Below, in pieces: positions 19,062-28,666 of a stretch of 64,000 nt of DNA. Position 1 is the first letter of the stretch. Every line of letters starts with the position of its first letter. Both the position numbers and the translations under genes were made by a program. The DNA is taken from positions 62,001 to 126,000 of the forward strand of contig NZ_JAENIM010000034.1 in assembly GCF_016595495.1 (NCBI RefSeq). Direction: 5' to 3'. Below the pieces are notes generated by a model, which worked only from the letters and a program-made list of their open reading frames with translations, was not told the DNA's origin and did not search any database. Source of the stretch: Persicirhabdus sediminis (GTDB taxonomy: Bacteria; Verrucomicrobiota; Verrucomicrobiia; Verrucomicrobiales; Akkermansiaceae).

Positions 19062-21995
19062 CTAACGCCTAGACCTGCCAGCCGGACTAGGTCGAGAACC
19101 TGAGCGGCTAGGTGTTGGCCTAGATGGAGCCGATCTACTTGGGCTAGGGCGGAATGATGACGAGCGCTGTGGCGCGGCACGCTGCACTGAACGAGTGCGC
19201 TGCACGCTTCGTTGTGAACTCTGCTGCCTAGCACGACTATCAAAGTTCAACTTGCTAGATGTTGGCCTAGAGTTGTTATAAGTAGGTCGCGCTGCCGGTT
19301 TTGGCGCAGGCCTCGAAGCAGGCTTCGGCGCTGGGCGTGTTGCAGGCTTCGGCGCTGGACGGGTTGCAGGCTTCGGCGCTGGACGGGTTGCAGGCTTCGG
19401 CGCTGGACGGGTTGCAGGCTTCGGCGTCGGACGGGTCGTTGGCTGGCTTGGGCGAGTCGTTGGCTGGCTTGGGCGAGTCGTTGGCTGGCTTGGGCGAGTC
19501 GTTGGCTGGCTTGGACGGGTCGTTGGCTGGCTTGGGCGAGTCGTTGGCTGGCTTGGGCGAGTCGTTGGCTGGCTTGGACGAGTCGTTGGCTGGCTTGGGC
19601 GAGTCGTTGGCTGGCTTGGACGGGTCGTTGGCTGGCTTGGACGGGTCGTTGGCTGGCTTGGGCGAGTCGTTGGCTGGCTTGGGCGAGTCGTTGGCTGGCT
19701 TGGACGAGTCGTTGGCTGGCTTGGACGAGTCGTTGGCTGGCTCGGACGGGTCGTTGGCTGGCTTGGGCGAGTCGTTGGCTGGCTTGGGCGAGTCGTTGGC
19801 TGCCCCGGCTTCACCCCTGGCTGAGTCGGACGGGTTGTTGGTTTTTGCCCCGGCTTAACCCCTGGCTGGCTTGGTCGCGTCGTTGGTTTTTGAGTGGGTC
19901 TCGTAGATGGATTGTTCGGCAGCTTGGTATCTTTCCATTTGCCACTTTCCCTAGTCTGCCAGTTTCCTTTATCTTTTTTATAAACCTTACCGTCTTTACC
20001 AACAAAGACATTGTCTCTGGTGCTCGGGCGGGCAGTAGGTCTGAACCCTTGTGAAGGTTTACTAGGTCGCTTATCAGCGGTAGCTGGTAGACGATTTTTA
20101 TTATTCGCCCAATCTCTGTTGTGAGGTTTCACCCCTTTATTCCAGCCACTCCCATATGGCGTTGGCACTGGGCGTGCACCTGGTCGGCCTGGACGATAGC
20201 CAGGTCTTGGACGTGTTGGGTTATAGGCTGGTCTCCATGATGATCCGTAGCGGTCACCATAGCGATAGTGAGCACGATGGTAGCGGCCTCGATGATATGG
20301 CACAGGACGCACACAGCCACCCCACGGTCCATAACCACGGTAACTTCCGCGATAATAACCACGGCGATACCAGCTATATCTAGCGCCGCAGCCCCAGCCA
20401 ATGTAGGCAGGGCGGTACCAATGATAATGGCTGTGGTTGTTGCCCAGCCAGTAACCAGCTCCAAAGAATAGCAATCCCCGCCACAGATAGCCACCTGTGT
20501 AGCCAGTGGTATACCCCACATCCACGGTGGTTGGGGTGGAATTGTACACGTTGACGTAGGTCACATTGTGTGTCGGGTGCTCAGCTGGAATGGTGTAAAT
20601 TTCCTCTGCCACGTTATCACAAACAACCCATGTCCCATTTGCCGTAGGCGCCTCAAACCACACCCCGTCGTAACAGCAATAATACTTGTTATTGACCAAA
20701 AAGACATCGTTCTCGGTATTGGTGATAAATTGCACCGTAGTGCCTTTGATTGCCTGTAATTGCGGCTCACCATCGTAAGCTACTTCCAGCGTCATATCCG
20801 CACGGTTCACCGTAGCGGTTTGTGGAATCGCAGCGGCCACCGCTGCTTCATCAGCTGCAGACGTTCCCGCTACCGAGGCCAGCACATCAGCTTGCTTACC
20901 ATCTTCAGGGATCTTGGAGAATTCCTCCGGCAGATCAAAAGTAGCCGCACTCCAGCCACGATCCAGCTCCTGCGAGCGGAACCATCGACCAGCGGTCAGA
21001 TAATACCAATTTTTCTCTTCTGGGTAGAAAAAGAGATCATTCTCAGTATTGGTCACCTGCATCAGCTTGGTGCCAGAAATCGGCTCTAAAATAGCCCCGC
21101 CATCGAGTTCCAGCAGCTCACCTGGCTGGTTGGAAACAAAAACCACAGGCCCTTCAGCCACGGGCTCTAAGCTAAGAGCCTCTCTCACAGCTTCCCAGTT
21201 ATCATCCTCAGGCAGTGATTTGAAAGAAGCAGGCAGGCTCTTTGCCGGAGCCCACGGCCCCTTCATCACATCACCCGTCTGCATCCACACGTCGCTAGCC
21301 AGCAGGTAATACTGCGAGCTGGTTCCATCCATCAGCAAATCCCAGTTGGTATTGGTGGCAAAAAGCAGGCTATTGTCGCCCTCTTTCACCGCTTTAAAAC
21401 TTGGGTCGCCCATGAAATTCACCAACACAGCTGGCGTTTCAGAATAAAAAATCGGCGGTGGGTCTAAGCTCACCTCAGCATCTTTCTCGCTCACCTCAGC
21501 TCGGTCCACTGCCGCCACCATCGAGTCCAGGCTCATGGTCAAATCAGTAGATTTATTCACCACCTTGGTCATCAATGCTTCCAGCTGCTTTTTCTGCTCG
21601 TCGCTCTCCGCATCGGGAAAACTCAGCGCCAAGATCTTGCGTTCACCAAAGTGCACCACATTCTCTTCTTTCACCGCCACCGTAGTGGTTTCCAGCATCA
21701 CCGCACCATAGGCAGCCTCCGCATCTTTTTTCTTCAGCGAGCGCACTGACGCCGCCATGCGTGTCTTCAATGTCTTAAAATCCTCCCAAGCATCTATCTG
21801 CGGGCTAAAAAAGATCACTTCATAATCGTCAACTTGATAGCTGACGGGCCAGCTGACATCACCGATGTCATTGGCTTCTTGCTCACTATTGGTAGCTGGT
21901 TCTTGCGCCAGTGTACTCGTCGCTGCCACCATACCAATAGTAACTGCCAGCGGCCAAGCGGCCAGCCAGCTGAGTTTCAGTTTAGGTAATTTCAT
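19062..21995 (-). CDS. Large secreted protein with three Trp-rich modules, Gly/Tyr/Arg region and Pro/Thr/Arg heptad repeats
   Basis: Start chosen at ATG 21995, which opens a signal peptide (KLKLSWLAAWPLAVTIGMV... ending STLAQ); the longer frame to 22061 would bury it. The 977-aa product has three similar modules (about residues 190-290, 290-390, 400-490), each with a pattern like ATNTNWDLL / TNTENDLFFY / TNTENDVFLV followed by YYLL/WYYLTAGRWF and a PEEFxxIPED end. These recall proteins annotated as carbohydrate-binding family V/XII. Then comes a Gly/Tyr/Arg/Trp-rich stretch, about 18 copies of QPTTRPS, five or six PKPATRPA units and a Ser/Arg-rich tail. Function is unknown; a structural or envelope role is likely. 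Confidence 0.8.
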   Translation of the reverse strand: MKLPKLKLSWLAAWPLAVTIGMVAATSTLAQEPATNSEQEANDIGDVSWPVSYQVDDYEVIFFSPQIDAWEDFKTLKTRMAASVRSLKKKDAEAAYGAVMLETTTVAVKEENVVHFGERKILALSFPDAESDEQKKQLEALMTKVVNKSTDLTMSLDSMVAAVDRAEVSEKDAEVSLDPPPIFYSETPAVLVNFMGDPSFKAVKEGDNSLLFATNTNWDLLMDGTSSQYYLLASDVWMQTGDVMKGPWAPAKSLPASFKSLPEDDNWEAVREALSLEPVAEGPVVFVSNQPGELLELDGGAILEPISGTKLMQVTNTENDLFFYPEEKNWYYLTAGRWFRSQELDRGWSAATFDLPEEFSKIPEDGKQADVLASVAGTSAADEAAVAAAIPQTATVNRADMTLEVAYDGEPQLQAIKGTTVQFITNTENDVFLVNNKYYCCYDGVWFEAPTANGTWVVCDNVAEEIYTIPAEHPTHNVTYVNVYNSTPTTVDVGYTTGYTGGYLWRGLLFFGAGYWLGNNHSHYHWYRPAYIGWGCGARYSWYRRGYYRGSYRGYGPWGGCVRPVPYHRGRYHRAHYRYGDRYGSSWRPAYNPTRPRPGYRPGRPGARPVPTPYGSGWNKGVKPHNRDWANNKNRLPATADKRPSKPSQGFRPTARPSTRDNVFVGKDGKVYKKDKGNWQTRESGKWKDTKLPNNPSTRPTQKPTTRPSQPGVKPGQKPTTRPTQPGVKPGQPTTRPSQPTTRPSQPTTRPSQPTTRPSQPTTRPSQPTTRPSQPTTRPSQPTTRPSQPTTRPSQPTTRPSQPTTRPSQPTTRPSQPTTRPSQPTTRPSQPTTRPSQPTTRPSQPTTRPSQPTTRPTPKPATRPAPKPATRPAPKPATRPAPKPATRPAPKPASRPAPKPAARPTYNNSRPTSSKLNFDSRARQQSSQRSVQRTRSVQRAAPQRSSSFRPSPSRSAPSRPTPSRSGSRPSPAGRSRR
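19304..19800. repeat. In-gene tandem repeats (24 bp then 21 bp units)
   Basis: Units of 24 bp (19304-19430, about five copies encoding PKPATRPA) are followed by units of 21 bp (19431-19800, about 17-18 copies encoding QPTTRPS). The 21-bp units differ mainly at one or two wobble bases (GGGCGA, GGACGG or GGACGA variants). The pattern predicts slippage and length polymorphism. All units keep the reading frame because both lengths are multiples of three. Confidence 0.95.
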
Positions 21996-22298
21996 ATCTC
22001 TTGGATAGGTCGTTGATCCATTAGTTGCCCCTTCGACGTCGCCGACGCAGAAAACATTCAAATCTAATGGTGAAATAAACGCTCAGAATCAGTCGATTAC
22101 AAGTGATTTCTAATGAAATCAAAGGATTCCCCCAGCCCTCAATACAATCACTATTGTTCATTCTCATATGAAAAAATCACAAATATCCAAACAATCATCA
22201 TTGAGCCACCCCAACAAAAATGACCTACTAAAGTCTCTTATTCTATGCGTGATACACGATCTAAGAAACCAACAAACTGTTAATTTCCACACAAGAAC
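21996..22298. other. AT-rich divergent promoter region
   Basis: 303 bp between the repeat-protein gene (minus) and the broken PEP-CTERM gene (plus). AT-rich, presumably holding both promoters. I see no further gene and no convincing operator. Confidence 0.4.
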
Positions 22299-22736
22299 AT
22301 GAAATGATCTAAACAAATATGCCTTCCCGCTCTAGCCTTGTTACTGGGCTCAAATTTCGCCTCAGCCGTGGTAATCGCATCATGGGATTTTACCTCTGAT
22401 GTGAACCCGCTGGCTGGCACCTCAGTAAATGACTACGACCTCACTAACAACGGAGAGGTCACATTCTCTACCAGTACAGGAGCTACATTCAGCAGCTCCA
22501 ACAACCTGTACTACGACTATGGCAACCCTAACTCAGGAAGTACTGTACTCGACCCAGACAGCTCATTTGTCATTGGTGCCTATGGAGAAAATGGCGGCAA
22601 TGAACAATCATGGGCCGGCACGATGACAGCAGCAACACTAGACGTCACTCCATTCAATCCAATCCCAGAACCTAGCACCGCCCTCTTATTTGGCGCAGCC
22701 CTCGGCGCACTAGTATTTAATCGCCGACGCCAATAA
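22299..22736 (+). pseudogene. PEP-CTERM protein gene with a stop at codon 3 and an internal deletion
   Basis: The expected start at 22299 reads ATG AAA TGA, then stays open: the next codons give a signal peptide (ICLPALALLLGSNFASA) followed by VVIASWDFTSD. The only downstream start is TTG at 22338, inside the signal peptide. Compared with the intact gene at 23197, the middle is missing: LDPDSSFVIGAYG joins the LDPNS and NSSFVIGAYG blocks, which lie about 100 codons apart there. The PEP-CTERM tail (PEPSTALLFGAALGALVFNRRRQ without break) is intact. I infer a decaying duplicate; TTG initiation with a weakened signal cannot be excluded. Confidence 0.7.
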
Positions 22737-22777
22737 TAACTCATCATTCATATAGACCTAACAAGCCCTCACCTTTC

Positions 22778-22810
22778 GCCCTCACTTGTCCGCAAGTGAG
22801 GGCTTTTTTT
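22778..22810 (+). terminator. Terminator of the broken PEP-CTERM gene
   Basis: GCCCTCACTTG-TCCG-CAAGTGAGGGC followed by seven T. The identical hairpin recurs at 23981, evidence of tandem duplication. Gap 22811-23196 is AT-rich with no gene seen; 22817-22842 loosely resembles the AACAAAC...CACTTCAA boxes of the other PEP-CTERM genes. Confidence 0.92.
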
Positions 22811-23196
22811 GTGCCTACAAACAGGCAAATAGCCACTTCAAATCCAGCTAGAAAAATGCACTGAAAGCTCAAAATCAACAGATTACTTAAATGCATTTAC
22901 ATCCACGAAGGCAAAAAAACTTTTTGTTAGCCAACATGTTTTAACGACTAAACACCTCATCAAAAATAAATATAGCGATCCCTGAACAAACTAATCCTCA
23001 GACAATAACAAATAATCAGACATTCATTTTAACCGAACTAAACAATAAGTCGTTTCAATTAGACTGTCCCACTATCAAAAAGCACAAACCCCCACCATTG
23101 AAACAAACATGCATAATTATTATCTATAGATATGAAATTCTGTCACTCATATCCGGCAATGTGAATGACAGATCTTGACAATCCATAGACGCAATC

Positions 23197-23943
23197 ATGA
23201 AACTAGCAAAACTCATCGCCCTACCCGTTCTCTCCCTCACCCTCATGTCCAATATCGCCAACGCAGCGGTGCTGGCCTCATGGGACTTCACTAGCGGCAC
23301 GCCGCTACAAGATACCTCTGGCAACGGCTATGATCTCTCCAACTACGGCAATGTAACGCCAGGAGAAAATGGCATAGAGATGGATGCCGGTAGCCATCTA
23401 TTCTATGATTTCTCAGATAATCCAACTGACACATCGCTAGATCCAAACAGCTACGCTTCTTGGACACTGAACCTCACTGGTGTCACAACTAACGTTAGTG
23501 GCGGAGCGCAAGCCATCGCCGGAAGCCGTACAGATAGCGGAGTCGGCTGGGAACTTCTTATCAATAAAGGGGAATTAAGATTCTGGCTAAGTAGTGGTCA
23601 AGAGAGTTGGGTAAGGGGCCACAGTGTCATCGATATCGACTTTACCCAGCCACTAGACATCTCCATCAGCTACGATCTGGAAAATAATACCATGAGCATG
23701 ACCGTCAACGGCGAGAATGCATTTGAGCCTTTTGACATCGGCGACCTGAATCCTATCTTTAACAATGGTGTAAACAGCTCATTTGTCATTGGCGCCTATG
23801 GTGATAATGCTGATTCATGGTCTGGCTCAATGACTGGCGCTAGCCTCACTGTTACTCCATTTGATTCTGTGCCAGAACCTAGCACCGCTCTTTTGTTTGG
23901 CGGCGCACTCTGCTCACTTGTGCTCACTCGCCGCCGCAGCTAG
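23197..23943 (+). CDS. PEP-CTERM protein, LamG-like (intact copy)
   Basis: The 248-aa product has a signal peptide (LIALPVLSLTLMSNIANA), then AVLASWDFTSG and a beta-rich domain with IAGSRTDSGVGWELLINKG and ISISYDLENNTMSMTVNG, which resembles laminin-G/concanavalin-like folds. It ends in a PEP-CTERM tail (PEPSTALLFGGALCSLVLTRRRS). Probably an exosortase-processed surface protein. It is the parent-like copy of the shorter broken gene upstream; both have the same terminator hairpin. Confidence 0.85.
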   Translation: MKLAKLIALPVLSLTLMSNIANAAVLASWDFTSGTPLQDTSGNGYDLSNYGNVTPGENGIEMDAGSHLFYDFSDNPTDTSLDPNSYASWTLNLTGVTTNVSGGAQAIAGSRTDSGVGWELLINKGELRFWLSSGQESWVRGHSVIDIDFTQPLDISISYDLENNTMSMTVNGENAFEPFDIGDLNPIFNNGVNSSFVIGAYGDNADSWSGSMTGASLTVTPFDSVPEPSTALLFGGALCSLVLTRRRS

Positions 23944-23980
23944 CAGCTCAACAAAACTAACATAGCTTATGCAAGCTTCC

Positions 23981-24012
23981 GCCCTCACTTGTCCGCAAGT
24001 GAGGGCTTTTTA
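23981..24012 (+). terminator. Terminator of the intact PEP-CTERM gene
   Basis: GCCCTCACTTG-TCCG-CAAGTGAGGGC then T run, same hairpin as at 22778. Confidence 0.92.
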
Positions 24013-24037
24013 ATTTCTAGCTAACTGACCCCTTAGA

Positions 24038-25003
24038 TCAGTTCACCTTATTGCTAGGAGCCCCCAGCTGGAAATTTTGTACATTAGCCACCATGCCATC
24101 TAGCAAACGCTGGCGAGCCTCCACTGAAGTCCACGCTGTGTGTGGTGTGATTAGCAAATTCCCCGCCGCATATTTGAGCAAAGCATTCTCCTTTGCTGGT
24201 GGCTCTTGAGCCAACACATCCAGACCAGCACCACCAATTTCACCAGCTTCCAGCGCCTCTAGCAGCGCCACTTCATCCACCAATGGCCCGCGCCCAGTAT
24301 TAATCAAATACGCGCTTGGCTTCATCAATGATAGCACCTCTGCATTGATAAAATGCTCGGTCTCAGACGTCAGCGGACAATGCAGCGAAACCACATCTGA
24401 GCTGGCAAAAAATGTCTCCCTGTCCACCCTAGCAAGATCGCCGCGTCTAGCATTGCTCGACCCATCGCGAGCCAATACCTGGACTTTCATACCAAAAGCC
24501 TCAGCAATCACCGCCACCTGCTCAGCTATCGCCCCCATGCCCACAATGCCCATCGTCTTGCCAGCTAGATCGTGCACGGGGTAATCTAAGCGACAGAACA
24601 TTTTCTCAGCTGGCCAGCTAGAAATCTCAGCGGCATAACGGTGGATGTTAGTTACTAAATTCAGCAGCAAGGTGAATACGTGCTGCGCTACTCCCGCAGT
24701 CGAGTAACCAGAAACATTACATACAGTAATGCCTAACTCACTAGCAGCTTCGAGATCGATCAGGTTCACACCAGTAGCACAGGCTTGAATCAATTTCAGC
24801 TGCGGATTAGCCTCCATCGTCTCACGTGTCATTGGCACTTTGTTAGTAATCACCGCATCCATCCCAGCCACCCGCTCAGCAATCAACTCAGCTGGCGTAA
24901 GCTCATAATAAACCATCTCCGCCAGCGCTTCTAGCGGAGATAGGTCCAACTCACCACGGTGTAATGTACAGCTATCTAAAAAGGCAATTTTCATCATGCC
25001 CAT
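24038..25003 (-). CDS. D-2-hydroxyacid dehydrogenase (glycerate/phosphoglycerate dehydrogenase family)
   Basis: The 321-aa NAD-dependent oxidoreductase interconverts 2-hydroxyacids and 2-ketoacids; the closest annotated type is glycerate dehydrogenase. Seen are the nucleotide-binding GIVGMGAIAEQVA (about 147-160) and the catalytic triad context: Arg in NTGRGPLVD, Glu in LAQEPP, His in ITPHTAW. Cytoplasmic. It lies 62 bp downstream of the TonB-ABC operon on the same strand and could be its last gene, but no functional link is evident. Alternative starts are the Met codons at positions 3 and 4. Confidence 0.88.
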   Translation of the reverse strand: MGMMKIAFLDSCTLHRGELDLSPLEALAEMVYYELTPAELIAERVAGMDAVITNKVPMTRETMEANPQLKLIQACATGVNLIDLEAASELGITVCNVSGYSTAGVAQHVFTLLLNLVTNIHRYAAEISSWPAEKMFCRLDYPVHDLAGKTMGIVGMGAIAEQVAVIAEAFGMKVQVLARDGSSNARRGDLARVDRETFFASSDVVSLHCPLTSETEHFINAEVLSLMKPSAYLINTGRGPLVDEVALLEALEAGEIGGAGLDVLAQEPPAKENALLKYAAGNLLITPHTAWTSVEARQRLLDGMVANVQNFQLGAPSNKVN

Positions 25004-25065
25004 CTATAATCAACCAATCACCACCTGGCAACTCGATAGCCCAGTAGCTAAACTAGTGATTTGGC

Positions 25066-27882
25066 CTACTGGCCTCCGCGGCCAACGCGTAACAAATCTA
25101 GCGGCTTAGCGAGACCGACGCTGATAGCTGGCACCAATGATGCAAATATCACTAAGACCAAGGTCATCACCACGCCGATGAGGATGCTAGAGATCGATAA
25201 TTCTAGCTCTGTTGACATCCCGCCGAAGAAACTAACATGCTTTGATAGAGCCGTACCACACCAGCCAAATAAAATTCCAAACAGCGAGCTAACAAAGCAG
25301 CCAACCAAGCCAATTAATACAGCCTCAACAACCACCAAGCGCGCGAGTGTCCAGCGGGAAAACCCTATCGCTCGCAATACTCCCAGCTGCCAACGGCGCG
25401 ACCTAACTGAAGCCACAATAACGGTCATTACCCCCAGACAGCCAATCAACAAAGCAACTAAAGGCAAGACGCTCGCAGCCCACAGCCACTTCGTCGCGCT
25501 CGTGCGAATATTTTCCCTCACGTCCTCTATCTCCGTCCAATAAAGATAGCTGTGCTCGTCCGCTGAATCTTTATTCTGCAGCGACCGGTGCTCGGCTCGA
25601 TCGGCCCAATTATAGACCGTCACCTCTTCAGCTAGACTCGACTGATAGTCAGCCCTCAGCTTATCCAGCCACGTCTCATCAGCTGCCGAATTGCGCACCA
25701 TGGCAAATCTAGGTTTGAATAGGTCAAAGTCACCAGCAACGACCTGAGCATCAGCAATCACTAATGCCGCCGTTCGGTGTGTGCGAACTCGCAGCCCAAC
25801 AGATTTAGTTAGCCAATGCCAGCCAGCCATGTCGACAGTAGCTGAAATCTTGTAGCGCACTATCTTTGCAGGATCCTCAGGGGCCACTACTTCAAATTCA
25901 TCTCCTAACACCAATCCCGTATCACTGAGAAAATGCTCAGGCACAATACAACCTCGTTGGTAGCGAATTTCGTTTTTAATCCTCTCTGCCTCCGCATCCG
26001 AAAAATCAAAATCGAATGGGCTGAATGAACGACCCGCCCTAGCAAAATCGGCACCCACAATGATGACATTGTCTTGTCTGGTAATGCTGGCCCGTTCTTG
26101 GCTGCCGGTGATGTCTACTCGCAATCGCGGCTGCTCAACAAATACCGGGCTCACTGTAGCCCCCATTTTCTCATAACTATCAGCTTCGTCTAGCAATGCC
26201 TGTGACCTAACGCCATAGGGCTCGAAACGAACCACCTCAGTTGGGCACCATTGCCCAGGCACAAACTTCTCAAGCATCGTCATGCCCCACACTTGAATCG
26301 ATATAAAAATCCCCAGGCCGACACTTACTAATATTGCTGAACCCACAGTACGTCCCATGTTTGCCGACATCTGCTGCTTTAGCAATGACGGCTCAATAGA
26401 TAAGACTCTAGCCAGTACTGGAGAAACCAATTTTTCTACCAACTGGACAGTAGCTGGAATTAATAAAATAACCCCCAAAACTAACAACACGACAACCGCT
26501 AGTAAGATCAAAAACGCGTGCAACTCTGCATCAGGAGCGCTTGAGAAGGCCAAGCCACATGCGCTCGCGCTGCACACTATTCCTAGAAACGCCAACAAGC
26601 AGACCTTCCAAAGTGACCAAACTGACAAACGCTGCTCGGGAAGAACCAAAGCATCTAATGGACTCGTCGCATAACTCCGCCACGCTGGCACCAGTGCAGC
26701 AAGCAGAGCTGCACCTAATGTCGTTACCCCAGCAGCCAGCACCGCTGTTGGGCTCAATACAAGCAACTCTGATAAAACATCGCCAGACGACATGTTAGTC
26801 CATATCTGCAGCATATAGTAGATAAACAGGCTAATAATAAATCCCAGCGCAGCAAAAACCAGCGATTCAACCATCACGATGCCGGCAATCTGACCGCGAG
26901 TCATGCAGATAGATCGCAGCATGCCAAATATTCTAACTCGCTCAGAAACGCCCATATTCAAGGCGTGGAAGATGACTAAAAAGGCCAATAACATTGCAAG
27001 CGCTGTGCTCCCTATCGACTGCATTTTCAAATTCTTCGCGGATGATTGCTCATCCAGCTGCTCCTCCAGATCAAAGTCTTGCTGAAATTGAACCGGCGGA
27101 TCCAGTTGGCCTAAACTTGGCCCCCAACGGTAACGAAATTTATGAATATCAGTCTCCGCTGCTAGTTTGATACCAAGAAAACTTACCATTTTGGCTCGTT
27201 TGAAGATGGTCTCCGCAGCGGGAAAACTAACAAACGCATCCGCTACGCTAGGACTTGGTAATTTTTTGCTCGCTCCCATTTTTCCTGTCAGCGGCTTTGG
27301 TGGATCCGTAACTATCCCTATCACCTTAAGCGACAGCTCATGATCACGACTCCCCAACAACAACTCTCCACCAACATAGAGGTGATAGAGATCAGAAATC
27401 GACTGGCTAATAACAACCTCCAACAAGTCACCTCTACTTTGTGACGCCAGCCATTTCCCGCTGGCCATATCAAAAGGCGCCGCATCAGCTTCCGTAGCCA
27501 CAATCAACACCTCATCAGCTACACCAGTGCTCTCAGAAGTTGATCCCGGTGGCGGTTTCACCTCCTCTTGTAGGGGATTTAGAATAGCAAGCGATCCAGA
27601 CCACATCGCGTCAGCAGACTCAACACCATCCAAAGCTCTAACGAACTCCACAGCTTCGCTGCTCAGATGTCTATCGAAACGCTGACTGATAGGATCAACT
27701 ATAAGGTCGTATTCGCCCATAGCACGCTGCGCAAATTCCTTATGAGACCGCAAAACCGCATCGTAGCTAGACAACATCCACAGCACCAAACAGCTAGCTG
27801 AGCCAATAGCTAACGCTGCCCACACCAGCCGCACCTTACTTGCCAGCGCCAGCCGCAAAGCGAATTTTACTATCATTCTCAT
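25066..27882 (-). CDS. FtsX/MacB-type ABC permease, second of the operon
   Basis: The 938-aa permease has an N-terminal helix, a large periplasmic domain (about residues 45-300), a first block of membrane helices (about 300-540), a second periplasmic domain (about 540-800) and a C-terminal FtsX block (about 810-935) with the family-like sequence RSRRWQLGVLRAIGFSRWTLARL. This is the ten-helix layout of YbbP/LolC-related permeases, which move lipoproteins or other substrates mechanically rather than by importing small solutes. The start ATG overlaps the stop of the ATPase gene (TGATG), so the two are translationally coupled. No MacA-type adaptor is present. Confidence 0.85.
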   Translation of the reverse strand: MRMIVKFALRLALASKVRLVWAALAIGSASCLVLWMLSSYDAVLRSHKEFAQRAMGEYDLIVDPISQRFDRHLSSEAVEFVRALDGVESADAMWSGSLAILNPLQEEVKPPPGSTSESTGVADEVLIVATEADAAPFDMASGKWLASQSRGDLLEVVISQSISDLYHLYVGGELLLGSRDHELSLKVIGIVTDPPKPLTGKMGASKKLPSPSVADAFVSFPAAETIFKRAKMVSFLGIKLAAETDIHKFRYRWGPSLGQLDPPVQFQQDFDLEEQLDEQSSAKNLKMQSIGSTALAMLLAFLVIFHALNMGVSERVRIFGMLRSICMTRGQIAGIVMVESLVFAALGFIISLFIYYMLQIWTNMSSGDVLSELLVLSPTAVLAAGVTTLGAALLAALVPAWRSYATSPLDALVLPEQRLSVWSLWKVCLLAFLGIVCSASACGLAFSSAPDAELHAFLILLAVVVLLVLGVILLIPATVQLVEKLVSPVLARVLSIEPSLLKQQMSANMGRTVGSAILVSVGLGIFISIQVWGMTMLEKFVPGQWCPTEVVRFEPYGVRSQALLDEADSYEKMGATVSPVFVEQPRLRVDITGSQERASITRQDNVIIVGADFARAGRSFSPFDFDFSDAEAERIKNEIRYQRGCIVPEHFLSDTGLVLGDEFEVVAPEDPAKIVRYKISATVDMAGWHWLTKSVGLRVRTHRTAALVIADAQVVAGDFDLFKPRFAMVRNSAADETWLDKLRADYQSSLAEEVTVYNWADRAEHRSLQNKDSADEHSYLYWTEIEDVRENIRTSATKWLWAASVLPLVALLIGCLGVMTVIVASVRSRRWQLGVLRAIGFSRWTLARLVVVEAVLIGLVGCFVSSLFGILFGWCGTALSKHVSFFGGMSTELELSISSILIGVVMTLVLVIFASLVPAISVGLAKPLDLLRVGRGGQ

Positions 27883-28652
27883 CAGCGAGTTTTTGTCAGT
27901 TGCTTCTGCTGGTGAACGATCTGCTGATATTTAACAGCCAGCTCAGCTTCGTTGTCACATTCAGATGTTGCAAAGCTATCTACAATCTTGCCGTCACTCA
28001 GCACATGAACTCGGTCAGCCGCAAAGGCTACTGCGGGCTCATGAGTGACCATCGCTATCGTGCATTGTTGTTCATCGCATAGCTGCCTTAGCAATTGGCA
28101 AATATCCTCTTCCGCTACCGAATCTAAATTACCAGTAGGCTCATCAACTAACAAAACATCAGGTTCAGTGATCAAAGCCCTAGCAATCGCTACTCGTTGC
28201 TGTTCCCCACCTGAAAGAGCATCAGGCCGATGATGGCGCCTATCCTTCAAACCCAGCCTATCTAGCAGCTTCTCCAATTGGCTATCTGTCACTTTCTTTC
28301 CAAGCAGTGGAAGCTTGATATTCTCCTCAGCTGTCAAAAACGGCATTAAATTATAGGCTTGGAAAACAAAACCTAGATGATTTCTGCGAAACAAAGTTAG
28401 ATCATGATCACCGTAGCCGCTGATATCAGTTCCGTTAATGATAATTTCTCCACGATCGGCATTTGTTAAGCCCCCAATGAGATGCAGCAAAGTACTTTTG
28501 CCCGACCCAGACGCCCCCATGATGGCGACAAAATCTCCTTTGTCTACGGCAAGACTAACACCATCTAAAGCGGCGATTTTCTGCTCGCCGTGCGAGTAGT
28601 ACTTTTCTAATGAGCGAATCTCTAATGTTCGATTATCACTTTTCATGATCAC
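27882..28652 (-). CDS. LolD/MacB-type ABC ATPase, second of the operon
   Basis: 256-aa ATPase with Walker A GASGSGKST (about residue 47), Q-loop VFQAYNLMPFLTAEEN, signature LSGGEQQRVAIARA, Walker B LLVDEPTGNLDS and H-loop MVTHEP. These are the marks of the MJ0796/LolD/MacB group that pairs with FtsX-type permeases. It is coupled to the permease downstream (1-bp overlap) and follows the first permease by 14 bp. It energises the transporter from the cytoplasm. Confidence 0.92.
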   Translation of the reverse strand: MIMKSDNRTLEIRSLEKYYSHGEQKIAALDGVSLAVDKGDFVAIMGASGSGKSTLLHLIGGLTNADRGEIIINGTDISGYGDHDLTLFRRNHLGFVFQAYNLMPFLTAEENIKLPLLGKKVTDSQLEKLLDRLGLKDRRHHRPDALSGGEQQRVAIARALITEPDVLLVDEPTGNLDSVAEEDICQLLRQLCDEQQCTIAMVTHEPAVAFAADRVHVLSDGKIVDSFATSECDNEAELAVKYQQIVHQQKQLTKTR

Positions 28653-28666
28653 AATTCTCCTAAAAT

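Noticed and set aside
19301-19858. 185-aa plus-strand frame with SLAGLGE repeats
   Set aside because: It is the antisense shadow of the QPTTRPS repeat tract; the minus frame has a signal peptide, modules and a long open context.
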